Part shown: piece by piece, positions 33,661 through 41,111 of the stretch | How the letters are laid out: each line of letters starts with the position of its first letter | How positions within the stretch are numbered: position 1 is the first letter of the stretch | From: Alteripontixanthobacter sp. | GTDB taxonomy: Bacteria; Pseudomonadota; Alphaproteobacteria; Sphingomonadales; Sphingomonadaceae | NCBI GenBank assembly: GCA_039968605.1 | Contig: JBDVPM010000008.1 | Coordinates: 1,974,968-2,038,967, forward strand | Length of the DNA: 64,000 nucleotides | Direction: 5' to 3' | Made by a program: the position numbers and the translations under genes | Notes under the pieces: model-generated | The model's database searches: none | What the model was told of the DNA's origin: nothing | What the model saw: the letters and a program-made list of their open reading frames with translations, nothing else

Positions 33661-34508
33661 AGCCGGCCATACAGTTCGGGCCGGCGATCGCGGAAGAAGC
33701 CCATGCCGGCGCGGTGCTTGGCGGCGAGGTCTAGGTCCAGCGTCGCCACCAGCACGCCTTCATCATGCCCATCGTTTTCGGGCCCGAATTCGACCAGCTT
33801 GTCGCCCCATTCATTGGTGATGAAGCTGTGCCCGTAAAAGCTTTGGCCGTCCTCGATCCCGATCCGATTGGCGGCGATCACCGGCATGCAGTTGCTGACC
33901 GCATGGCCCTGCATCGCGCGCTGCCACATCGCGCTGGTGTCGAATTCGGCATCGTAGGGTTCCGACCCGATGGCAGTGGGGTAGAACAATAGCTGCGCGC
34001 CCATCAGCGCCATTGCGCGTGCAGCTTCGGGATACCATTGGTCCCAGCAGACCCCCACGCCGATCCGCGTTCCGCAGACATCCCATACCTTGAAGCCGGT
34101 ATTGCCCGGGCGGAAATAGAACTTTTCCTCGTAGCCCGGCCCGTCGGGAATATGGCTCTTGCGGTAGATCCCCTGCACGTCCCCACCGGGTCCGATCATC
34201 GCGAGCGAGTTGTAATAATGCTGGCCATCGCGTTCGAAAAAGCTGGCCGGGATGGCCACGCCCAACCGCTTCGCCAGCCGCGCCATCGCGCGCACCGATG
34301 GATGCTCACCCGCCGGGCACGCGCGGGCAAACAGCGCTTCGTCCTCGATCTTGCAGAAATACGGTCCGTCGAACAGCTCCGGCGGAAGCACGATCTGCGC
34401 GCCTTGGCCCGCAGCGCGCACGACCATGTCCTCCACAGCCGCGATATTCTCTGCCTCGTCGGCGCGGTTCAGGGCCAGCTGAAGCGCGGCGACGGTGATC
34501 TGGCCCAT
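33645..34508 (-). CDS. aguB: N-carbamoylputrescine amidase-type nitrilase
   Basis: A 287-residue carbon-nitrogen hydrolase. The catalytic triad is visible: Glu44 (LPPELFDG), Lys117 (YRKSHIP) and Cys154 (GVCWDQWYPE). The overall pattern (PGYEEKFYFRPGNTGF, then GSEPYDAEFDTS, then ANRIG) fits N-carbamoylputrescine amidase of the agmatine-to-putrescine route, in the nitrilase superfamily. No agmatine deiminase gene is next to it, so the substrate is inferred from family resemblance. Its ATG shares one base with the stop of the upstream methyltransferase-like gene. Confidence 0.9.
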   Translation of the reverse strand: MGQITVAALQLALNRADEAENIAAVEDMVVRAAGQGAQIVLPPELFDGPYFCKIEDEALFARACPAGEHPSVRAMARLAKRLGVAIPASFFERDGQHYYNSLAMIGPGGDVQGIYRKSHIPDGPGYEEKFYFRPGNTGFKVWDVCGTRIGVGVCWDQWYPEAARAMALMGAQLLFYPTAIGSEPYDAEFDTSAMWQRAMQGHAVSNCMPVIAANRIGIEDGQSFYGHSFITNEWGDKLVEFGPENDGHDEGVLVATLDLDLAAKHRAGMGFFRDRRPELYGRLCEDL

Positions 34509-35353
34509 TACTGCCGCTTGCGGAACAGCAGCGTCATGCGGTCGCTCTCGCCGATCGCTTCGTATTGCGCGCGGTTCTCGTCGCCGTAACGCAGCGTAGG
34601 CGGCAGGGTCCACACACCGCCTTCCCAGTTGGCGGGATCTTTAAGATTGGCGTTGATTTCGGACGTGTCAGCCAGTTCGAAACCGTGCAGTTCGAACAAG
34701 GCAATCACATCGGCCTGCCGCATATATCCGCGCGCCGGGTTCACATCTGCAAAGCTCGCATCGGCGGGAGCGCGGTGCTGGACCACGCCAACCATGCCAT
34801 CATCGGCCAGCAAATCGCGGACCGCCTTCAGCGTGGAATCAACCGCATTGCCGTTCCACAGACCATGCATGGACCGGATGATCAGCACGCGGTCTGCGGT
34901 GCCCGCCATTTCTTCGGGCAACTCGTCGATTTCATAAGCGTTTACGGCATCCGCATCGACACCCATCGCCTCGCCATAGGTGGATCTGAACTGCTCGGTC
35001 CAACCCTTGGAGCGAGCCTCGGCAGCGCGGCTGGGATAATCACGCCCATCGCTGTCTGCATTCAGCGCGAGGTAATTTCCGCTACCCATCAGATACGGCG
35101 CCAGTACGCGGGTATACCAGCCGCCGCCCGGACCCCACTCGGCCACGGTCATGTCCGGCTCAACCTGGAAGAACTTCAGCGTTTCGGCCGGGTGGCGATA
35201 TTGGTCGCGCGTGCGGTCGTCATCGCGCAAATCGGCGGCGAGCACCGCTTCCAGATCGCCGCCCATCGCATGATCGTCGGCCAAAGCGGGGACGGCGAGT
35301 GCGCCCAGTGCGAGAGCGGTCGCGGCGGCGGTCAGGGTGAGAAGATGGCGCAT
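34508..35353 (-). CDS. Exported methyltransferase-like protein
   Basis: A 281-residue protein with a Sec signal peptide (residues 1-25, LTAAATALALGALAVPALADD). A Rossmann methyltransferase-like fold follows: the AdoMet-loop-like VAEWGPGGGWYTRVLAPYL, then DRVLIIRSMHGLWNG and LLADDGMVGVVQHR. Similar predicted-methyltransferase proteins with signal peptides are common in sphingomonads, though a periplasmic AdoMet enzyme is puzzling, because AdoMet is cytoplasmic. It may bind another ligand. It is first of a minus-strand series with aguB and folK and is divergent from msrA. Confidence 0.8.
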   Translation of the reverse strand: MRHLLTLTAAATALALGALAVPALADDHAMGGDLEAVLAADLRDDDRTRDQYRHPAETLKFFQVEPDMTVAEWGPGGGWYTRVLAPYLMGSGNYLALNADSDGRDYPSRAAEARSKGWTEQFRSTYGEAMGVDADAVNAYEIDELPEEMAGTADRVLIIRSMHGLWNGNAVDSTLKAVRDLLADDGMVGVVQHRAPADASFADVNPARGYMRQADVIALFELHGFELADTSEINANLKDPANWEGGVWTLPPTLRYGDENRAQYEAIGESDRMTLLFRKRQ

Positions 35354-35502
35354 GGGATCGGTCTCCGTTGAGGGATTGTTGCTGCGGAGTTTTAGGGGGC
35401 TGGCGAGCAATGGCAAGGGCGGCGAGCACGATGGAGTCACGCTGTCCGGTGACATTCGCCCGCACGCTTCCTATCTCTGCTGCAACGAAGGAGAATTCAG
35501 GC

Positions 35503-36057
35503 ATGGCAGACAGTCAGCAGGCAATTATCGCGGGCGGATGCTTCTGGTGCACGGAAGCAGTGTTCGGCGATGTTATCGGGGTTAGCGCGGTGGAATCGGG
35601 CTATATCGGAGGCGACGTTGCAGATCCGACCTACAAGCAGGTCTGCTCCGGGACCACCGGCCATGCCGAGGGTATCCGGGTGACTTTCGATCCGGATACG
35701 ATCTCGGTGGCGGAGATATACGACGTGTTCCTCGGCACGCATGATCCGACCCAGCTTAACCGGCAGGGCAATGACGTCGGAACCCAGTACCGCTCCGCCA
35801 TCTTCCCGCTTACGGCCGAGCAGCAGGCCGAGGCGCAGGCCGCCATCGCGCGCTGGAACGACAGTAATAGCGGCGAAGCGGTGACAACCATCGAAGGCTT
35901 CGAAAGCGGCGAGCAAACCGCGAAGTGGTATCCGGCGGAAGATTACCACCAGGAATATTGGGAAGGCGAAGGCCAGCGAAACCCCTATTGCCTTGCCACC
36001 ATCCCGCCAAAACTGATGAAACTGCGCAAGAGTTTTCAGGGCAAGGTGAAGGGTTAG
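35503..36057 (+). CDS. msrA: Peptide methionine (S)-S-oxide reductase
   Basis: A 184-residue MsrA with the active motif GGCFWC (Cys13 nucleophile, Cys16), the GYIGGDVADPTYKQVC and GHAEGIRVTFDP signatures, and HDPTQLNRQGNDVGTQYRS. It repairs the S-form of methionine sulfoxide. No signal peptide, so cytoplasmic. An AAGGAG lies upstream of the ATG. The stereo-partner msrB is in the same window but 15 kb away and separately transcribed. Confidence 0.96.
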   Translation: MADSQQAIIAGGCFWCTEAVFGDVIGVSAVESGYIGGDVADPTYKQVCSGTTGHAEGIRVTFDPDTISVAEIYDVFLGTHDPTQLNRQGNDVGTQYRSAIFPLTAEQQAEAQAAIARWNDSNSGEAVTTIEGFESGEQTAKWYPAEDYHQEYWEGEGQRNPYCLATIPPKLMKLRKSFQGKVKG

Positions 36058-36346
36058 GCTGGGCTGGCGCGGATTGGATCGCCGGAGTCCTGCTCGCCGG
36101 TCCGCACTTGTATATTTGCGCCTGCCTTCCCATTTCGAACCTATCGAGGGTCCCTTCCATGCGTGCCTTCGACTGAGAGACCGTCGCGCTCCCGCATTGG
36201 GTGGCCGCCTACGGTGCCAGACTTCTTCGATCCTGCCTAAGATGCCCACGGCAATGGCGGCGCGCCGATGACGCCGAGATCGTCATGCGCGCTTTGCCAG
36301 AAGAAGTCCGCTGTCCGTGTCGCTCCCCAGAGATGAGGAACGTGCC

Positions 36347-36832
36347 GTGATAAGCGATATAGAACTGCGTATAACGCCCGGAAAAGGCGAAGGAATTTTC
36401 GCAAGCCGAGCCTTTCGAACCGACGAGATCGTGTTGATCGGCGTGCTGGATGGGAAAGCAATCGAGAACCATTCCCATGCATCGCAGCTGAGCGAGACCG
36501 AATTCGGTTTTCATGTCGGCCTGACCTCGAAATTCAATCATTCTTGCGATCCCAATTGCGGCATTCGTCTGAACGATACGGGCGCTCATGATTTCGTTGC
36601 GATGCGGCCCATCGCCCAGAATGAGGAAGCGACGTTCGATTACGCGATGCGCAACTTCAGAATCGAACATTTCCCCGGCTCCTGTACCTGCGGCGATGAG
36701 CTTTTCCGCGGTTCGGTCACTGGGTGGAGGGACCTGCCACAAGCCCGCAAACAAGCCTATCAAGGCTTCGTGGCACCCTATCTGGTCGCAATGGATCACG
36801 CAGACGGCCAGCGTGGGCAAGTCGTAGCATGA
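36347..36832 (+). CDS. SET domain protein
   Basis: A 161-residue stand-alone SET domain. It begins ELRITPGKGEGIFASRAF, then shows NHSCDPNCG (the NHS pseudoknot motif), ATFDYAM, and a post-SET-like CTCGD with a single Cys-x-Cys. SET domains transfer methyl groups to lysines; bacterial targets are mostly unknown. The GTG start is supported by a GAGGA seven bases upstream; an earlier GTG at 36317 is possible. Its stop overlaps the ATG of the next small gene. Confidence 0.85.
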   Translation: MISDIELRITPGKGEGIFASRAFRTDEIVLIGVLDGKAIENHSHASQLSETEFGFHVGLTSKFNHSCDPNCGIRLNDTGAHDFVAMRPIAQNEEATFDYAMRNFRIEHFPGSCTCGDELFRGSVTGWRDLPQARKQAYQGFVAPYLVAMDHADGQRGQVVA

Positions 36833-37071
36833 CGATGTCGGCAGCCATATGCCGGGCTCAGGAAGCAATTCAGCTGGATCTCGCCAAGAACGAACCGTTG
36901 GAGAACCGCCGAAAGATCGCCGCAGGCGCCGCCAAAGTCTGGGCGAGAGAAGCGATGGTGGCCGAATGGCGTGAATCAGGCCGAAAGGGCGTATTCACCC
37001 GCCTTGATGCCGAGATTACTGCCGAATTTGCCGAAGAAGCGGACGACCGGAAAAGGCAGCAGACTAGCTGA
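36829..37071 (+). CDS. Small helical protein, 80 aa, coupled to SET gene
   Basis: An 80-residue charged, all-helical protein (ENRRKIAAGAAKVWAREA, EITAEFAEEADDRKRQQ) whose ATG overlaps the SET gene stop (ATGA), so it is co-translated with it. There is no known domain that I can name. The tight coupling suggests a partner or substrate of the SET protein, but nothing in the sequence proves it. Confidence 0.6.
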   Translation: MTMSAAICRAQEAIQLDLAKNEPLENRRKIAAGAAKVWAREAMVAEWRESGRKGVFTRLDAEITAEFAEEADDRKRQQTS

Positions 37072-37079
37072 GTCTGCCT

Positions 37080-38336
37080 CTAACCCCGCCACCTACCCAC
37101 GAAGAACCCGTCCAGGCCGCCCTCGTCGGGCAACATTCCCGGATCGGTGCGCAGCCAGCCGTCGGCGGTTGGTTGCAATCCGGCGGGAAGTTCGCTGGCG
37201 GTGATAGGTGATTGGGCGAGCGCCACCCGCTCCGCCTGCCGCTCGCCCTCGCGCGATTCCAGCGAGCATACGGCGTAGACCAGCGTGCCGCCTTCTAGGA
37301 GCCAGCTGCTGGCCTTTGCCAACAGTTCCGCCTGCAATTCGGCCATCTCCACGATCTGCTTGCCGCCGATGCGGTGGAGCACGTCGGGATTGCGGCGGCA
37401 GGTTCCCGTGGCGCTGCAAGGCGCATCCAGCAGGATCGCGTCGAATTGCTTGGCGGGGGTCCAGTGACGGACATCGGCCTTGATCGTTTCCGCCTCCAGC
37501 CCGGTGCGGGCGAGGTTTTCGCGTAGACGTTCGAGCCGGTGGCTGGAGCTATCCAGCGCGGTCACTTTCCAGCCCGCTGCGGCCAGCTGCATGGTCTTGC
37601 CGCCGGGCGCTGCGCACAAATCGAGCACGCGCCTGGGGCCATCCGGCCCCTCGCCCGGTCCCAGCAGCCGGCCGGGCAACGTCGCGGCGAGATCCTGCAC
37701 CCACCACGCGCCCTCTTGGAAACCGGGCAGGCGTTCGATCGGCGTGCCGCGCGGGAGGCGAACATGGCCGGGGGCGAGGCTTTTGCCGCCAAGCCTTTCG
37801 GCCCACTCGGCGGTTGCCGCCGGATCGCGCAGCGACAGGTCGAGCGGCGGCGGTGCTGCCAGGCCGGGGGCGATCTGCTCCGCCCGCTCACCCCAGCGCG
37901 CCTGCACGCTATCGGGCAGGGTGGGGTAATCGGGGAGGGTCAGCTCCTGCTTCGACAAGGTTGAAAACACGCCGTGCGCCAGCTTGCGCGCGCCGCCTTC
38001 CAGCAGCGGCAGCCCGGTCGCGATTACCGCATGGGGCGGCGTGTCCAGCCGCAGCCATTGCGCCAGCATCAGCCGCAGCACCATGCGCGCCTTGGCGTCG
38101 TCCTGAAGCCGCTTCCTGGTCGCGCTGTCGATAGCGTGATCGATATCTGTCAGCCAGCGCAGCGTCTCGTTGGCGATAGCGAGCGCCAGAGCGCGGTCGG
38201 CGGGGCCATCCACGCGGCGCAGAGCGGGCTTGGCCGCCTGCTCCAGCGTCTCGCCCCGGCGTAGCACGGCATCGAGCAGCCTGGCGGCGGCGCGGCGAGC
38301 GGGGGTTCCAGCGGGATCGATAGCGGTCGTTTCCAT
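37080..38336 (-). CDS. rsmB: 16S rRNA m5C methyltransferase, RsmB/NOP family
   Basis: A 418-residue enzyme with an N-terminal NusB-like RNA-binding domain (residues about 15-140) and a C-terminal AdoMet-dependent m5C methyltransferase domain. Seen: DLCAAPGGKTMQLA, ALDSSSHRL, the DAPCSATGT motif with catalytic Cys, and VYAVCSLESREGE with the second Cys. It methylates a cytosine of 16S rRNA. The ATG chosen lies at a natural domain start and faces the divergent SdhAF4 gene with a 56-base gap; both may be driven from this short region. Confidence 0.92.
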   Translation of the reverse strand: METTAIDPAGTPARRAAARLLDAVLRRGETLEQAAKPALRRVDGPADRALALAIANETLRWLTDIDHAIDSATRKRLQDDAKARMVLRLMLAQWLRLDTPPHAVIATGLPLLEGGARKLAHGVFSTLSKQELTLPDYPTLPDSVQARWGERAEQIAPGLAAPPPLDLSLRDPAATAEWAERLGGKSLAPGHVRLPRGTPIERLPGFQEGAWWVQDLAATLPGRLLGPGEGPDGPRRVLDLCAAPGGKTMQLAAAGWKVTALDSSSHRLERLRENLARTGLEAETIKADVRHWTPAKQFDAILLDAPCSATGTCRRNPDVLHRIGGKQIVEMAELQAELLAKASSWLLEGGTLVYAVCSLESREGERQAERVALAQSPITASELPAGLQPTADGWLRTDPGMLPDEGGLDGFFVGRWRG

Positions 38337-38392
38337 TGCCCCAGCGCCTAGCGATGATTGCAATGAGCCGCCAGCCTTCCCATGTTCGCACC

Positions 38393-38626
38393 ATGACCAA
38401 AAGAGCCACGCAGCGCCCCGAAGGTTTCACCAAGCCGGCCCATTGGAGCAGCGAACCGCCTCCCGCGCCAGCCAAGCTGGACGAAACCGCGCTGCAAGGC
38501 GATGGCGATCACGCCGTGGAAGGCGAGCGTGCCGGCAAGGTGGCCGAATATGGCAGCGACGAAAAAACCGTCTCGCCCACACGCTATGGCGACTGGACCA
38601 GCAACGGTATCGCAATCGATTTTTGA
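38393..38626 (+). CDS. DUF1674 / succinate dehydrogenase assembly factor 4-like
   Basis: A 77-residue protein whose C-terminus has the family signature PTRYGDWTSNGIAIDF, with a charged, disordered N-terminus. The family is homologous to mitochondrial SdhAF4, which helps assemble the flavinated succinate dehydrogenase subunit. It is divergent from rsmB and convergent with the P450 gene. No sdh genes lie in the window. Confidence 0.9.
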   Translation: MTKRATQRPEGFTKPAHWSSEPPPAPAKLDETALQGDGDHAVEGERAGKVAEYGSDEKTVSPTRYGDWTSNGIAIDF

Positions 38627-38650
38627 GGCCATCCGCAAGATGGCCAGCGA

Positions 38651-40048
38651 TTAAAGCGCCTCGAGCCTGATCTTCAGGCCATCCTTCGGCAGCGGGATCG
38701 GCCAGGGCTGGATCTCCGGCGCGTATCCATCCTCGATCTCGATCCGGTAACGCTGCAAAATCTGCGCCATCAAGATCTTGATCTGCATATAGGCGAAGTG
38801 CAGCCCCAGGCACATATGCGCCCCGCCGCCGAAGGGCACCCAGGCATATTTATGCCGTTCGCGAACCTGCTCGGCTGTGAAGCGCATCGGATCGTAATCC
38901 AGCGGCCTGTCCCAATATTCGTCCATCCGGTGCGTGCGATAAATATTGATGCCGCAGCGCGTGCCGGCAGGGATCGTATATCCGCCGAATTTGAAAGCAC
39001 GCAACGCGCGGCGCGGCATCGAGGGCACCGGCGGCATCAGGCGCAGCGTTTCCTTGAACGCCATTTCCAGCAATTCCAGTTTGCCCAGATCGTCATAATC
39101 CAGCGGGCGAGCCTTGCCCTGCGCGTCCGGCCCGCCGGTGACCGCCACGATCTCCTGGCGGAGCTTCTCCTGCCATTCGGGATACCGGGCGAGGTCGTGG
39201 ACGAAGCTGGTCGCGCTGGAGGTGATGGTGTCATGCGCCGCCATCATCAGGAAGTTCATGTGGTCGACCACTTCGTCCACCGGCAGCATCTCGCCATCTT
39301 CGCGGGTCGCGGTGGCGAACTGGCTGAACATGTCCTGCCCGCCCCCTTCGGCGCGGCGGCGATGGGTTTCGGCGGTAAAAAATTCGCACAGGAACTCGCG
39401 CCCCTTCACGCCCTTGCGCATCTTGGTGAAAGGCAGCGGATTGCGGATCGGGGCGACGCTGGCCTGGACCATATCGACGAAAGCGGTGTTGATCCGGTCC
39501 GCTTCCGGCCCCCATTCGATACCGATGAAGCTTTCCGCCGCCAGATCGAGCGTCAGCTTCTTGATCGCCGGCCAAAAGCGCATTTCACCGCCCCAGCCCT
39601 CCACCGCTTCCGAAATCCCGCGATTGAGCGCGCCTGCATAATGGCGCATCGGGCCGGGCTTGAACGCGATCGACAAGGCTCGGCGATCTGCGCGGTGGTG
39701 ATCGAAATCGAGCAGCATCAGCCCGCGCGGGAACAGTCGATGAAGCACCGGGCTCCAGCCCTGGTCGCTGGAAAACAGCTTCTGCCGGTCCATCAGCATC
39801 AGCTCGTTCGCCTCCGCCCCGACCAGCGCAACATGCCAGGCGCCCATCGTGTGCATCTTGTACACATCGCCGTAGCGTTCATGCATCCTGTGCGCGAAAG
39901 CATGGGGATCGCGCAATTGGGTGAATGTGTGGCCGACCAGCGGATAGCCGCCTTCGCCCGGAATATGATCGAGCGCCTCCGTAGGCTGGCTTTGCGCCCA
40001 GTGGTTCGGCGTAAAATCGGTCGGTTCGGGTTGCGCTATCGAGGCCAT
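38651..40048 (-). CDS. Cytochrome P450
   Basis: A 465-residue soluble-type P450 with the I-helix AAHDTITSS, the ExxR of FKETLRLMPP, and the haem loop FGGGAHMCLG (thiolate Cys413). The N-terminus shows no membrane anchor. It would need ferredoxin partners, which are not encoded nearby. The gene lies 40 bases downstream of hemH (last step of haem synthesis) in the same direction, possibly one transcript. The substrate is unknown; P450 proteins of this general look in sphingomonads are often assigned to lipid or terpenoid hydroxylation. Confidence 0.94.
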   Translation of the reverse strand: MASIAQPEPTDFTPNHWAQSQPTEALDHIPGEGGYPLVGHTFTQLRDPHAFAHRMHERYGDVYKMHTMGAWHVALVGAEANELMLMDRQKLFSSDQGWSPVLHRLFPRGLMLLDFDHHRADRRALSIAFKPGPMRHYAGALNRGISEAVEGWGGEMRFWPAIKKLTLDLAAESFIGIEWGPEADRINTAFVDMVQASVAPIRNPLPFTKMRKGVKGREFLCEFFTAETHRRRAEGGGQDMFSQFATATREDGEMLPVDEVVDHMNFLMMAAHDTITSSATSFVHDLARYPEWQEKLRQEIVAVTGGPDAQGKARPLDYDDLGKLELLEMAFKETLRLMPPVPSMPRRALRAFKFGGYTIPAGTRCGINIYRTHRMDEYWDRPLDYDPMRFTAEQVRERHKYAWVPFGGGAHMCLGLHFAYMQIKILMAQILQRYRIEIEDGYAPEIQPWPIPLPKDGLKIRLEAL

Positions 40049-40088
40049 GTAAATTCCTTACTGGCATCAGTGTAAATAAGCAGGGAGC

Positions 40089-41111
40089 CTAAATCCACCC
40101 CGACAATTCGCGCTGAATTATCGTCTCGAGCATATCCATGCCCGGCCCGCCCGCATTGAGGCATGTCAGCGCGGCAAATTGCTCGCCGCCAGCCTCGGTG
40201 AATTGCTCCTTGCCCTGGATCGCCAGCTCCTCAAGCGTCTCCAGGCAATCGGCGGAGAAGCCCGGCGCGGCAATCGCCAGTCGCCTGGTTCCCGCCTGCG
40301 CTTCGGCCACCAGCGTATCGTCGGTGGCGGGGCCGAGCCATTTGGCCGGGCCGAATCGCGATTGGAACGTCACCTCGATCCGCATATCTTTGCGCTGCAG
40401 CCGGTCGCCCAGCAGCCGGGCGGTTTTCCGGCAATGGCAATGATAGGGATCGCCCTTGTGCAAGGTCGCCTCGGGCATGCCGTGAAAGCTCAGCAGCAAG
40501 ACCTCGGGCGTGAACTCCAGAGTGTCCAGCTGCGCGGATATATCCGCCTCCAGCGCGTCGATATAGGCCGGATCGTCATGATAGGGCGCCAGGGTGCGCA
40601 GGCTGGCCTGCCAGCGCATATCCTTCAGCACGGCAAACGTCTCGTCCATCACGGTCGCCGTCGTCGCGCCCGAATATTGCGGGTAGAGCGGGGCGATCAG
40701 AATACGCTCGCACCCGGCGGCCTTCAGCGCGGCAATCTTGTCCGGGATGGAGGGATTGCCGTAGCGCATCGCCCAATCCACGGTGACGCCGCTGCCCAGC
40801 CGGGGCTGCAATTTCTCCGCCTGCTCCGCCGTAATCGCTGCCAGGGGGGAGCCTTTGTCGCTCCACACCTGGCTGTAGGCATGGGCTGTTTTTTTGGGCC
40901 GCGTGTTGAGGATGATGCCGCGCAGGATCGGCTGCCACGCAATCGGCGGGATTTCGACCACCCGGCGATCGGACAGGAACTGCTTGAGATAGCGGCGCAC
41001 CGCCTTGGGCGTGGGCGCGTCGGGCGTACCGAGATTGACGAGCAGAACGGCGATCTTGCCGCTTTCGACCGAAGGATGGTCGGCGGGCAGTTGTTGGGGT
41101 TGATGCGTCAT
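40089..41111 (-). CDS. hemH: Ferrochelatase
   Basis: A 340-residue ferrochelatase. Landmarks are VLLVNLGTPDAPT, YLKQFLSDRRVVEIP, YPQYSGATTATV, LLLSFHGMPE with the catalytic His, and FQSRFGPAKWLGP. It inserts Fe2+ into protoporphyrin IX. The ATG overlaps the stop of the molybdenum hydroxylase gene (ATGA). The run mrp, hydroxylase, hemH, P450 puts an Fe-S carrier, a molybdenum enzyme, haem insertion and a haem enzyme in series. Confidence 0.95.
   Translation of the reverse strand: MTHQPQQLPADHPSVESGKIAVLLVNLGTPDAPTPKAVRRYLKQFLSDRRVVEIPPIAWQPILRGIILNTRPKKTAHAYSQVWSDKGSPLAAITAEQAEKLQPRLGSGVTVDWAMRYGNPSIPDKIAALKAAGCERILIAPLYPQYSGATTATVMDETFAVLKDMRWQASLRTLAPYHDDPAYIDALEADISAQLDTLEFTPEVLLLSFHGMPEATLHKGDPYHCHCRKTARLLGDRLQRKDMRIEVTFQSRFGPAKWLGPATDDTLVAEAQAGTRRLAIAAPGFSADCLETLEELAIQGKEQFTEAGGEQFAALTCLNAGGPGMDMLETIIQRELSGWI

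Noticed and set aside
36058-36346. A small gene between msrA and the SET gene.
   Set aside because: Short frames on both strands lack ribosome binding sites and protein-like composition; I see nothing supported in this 289-base gap.
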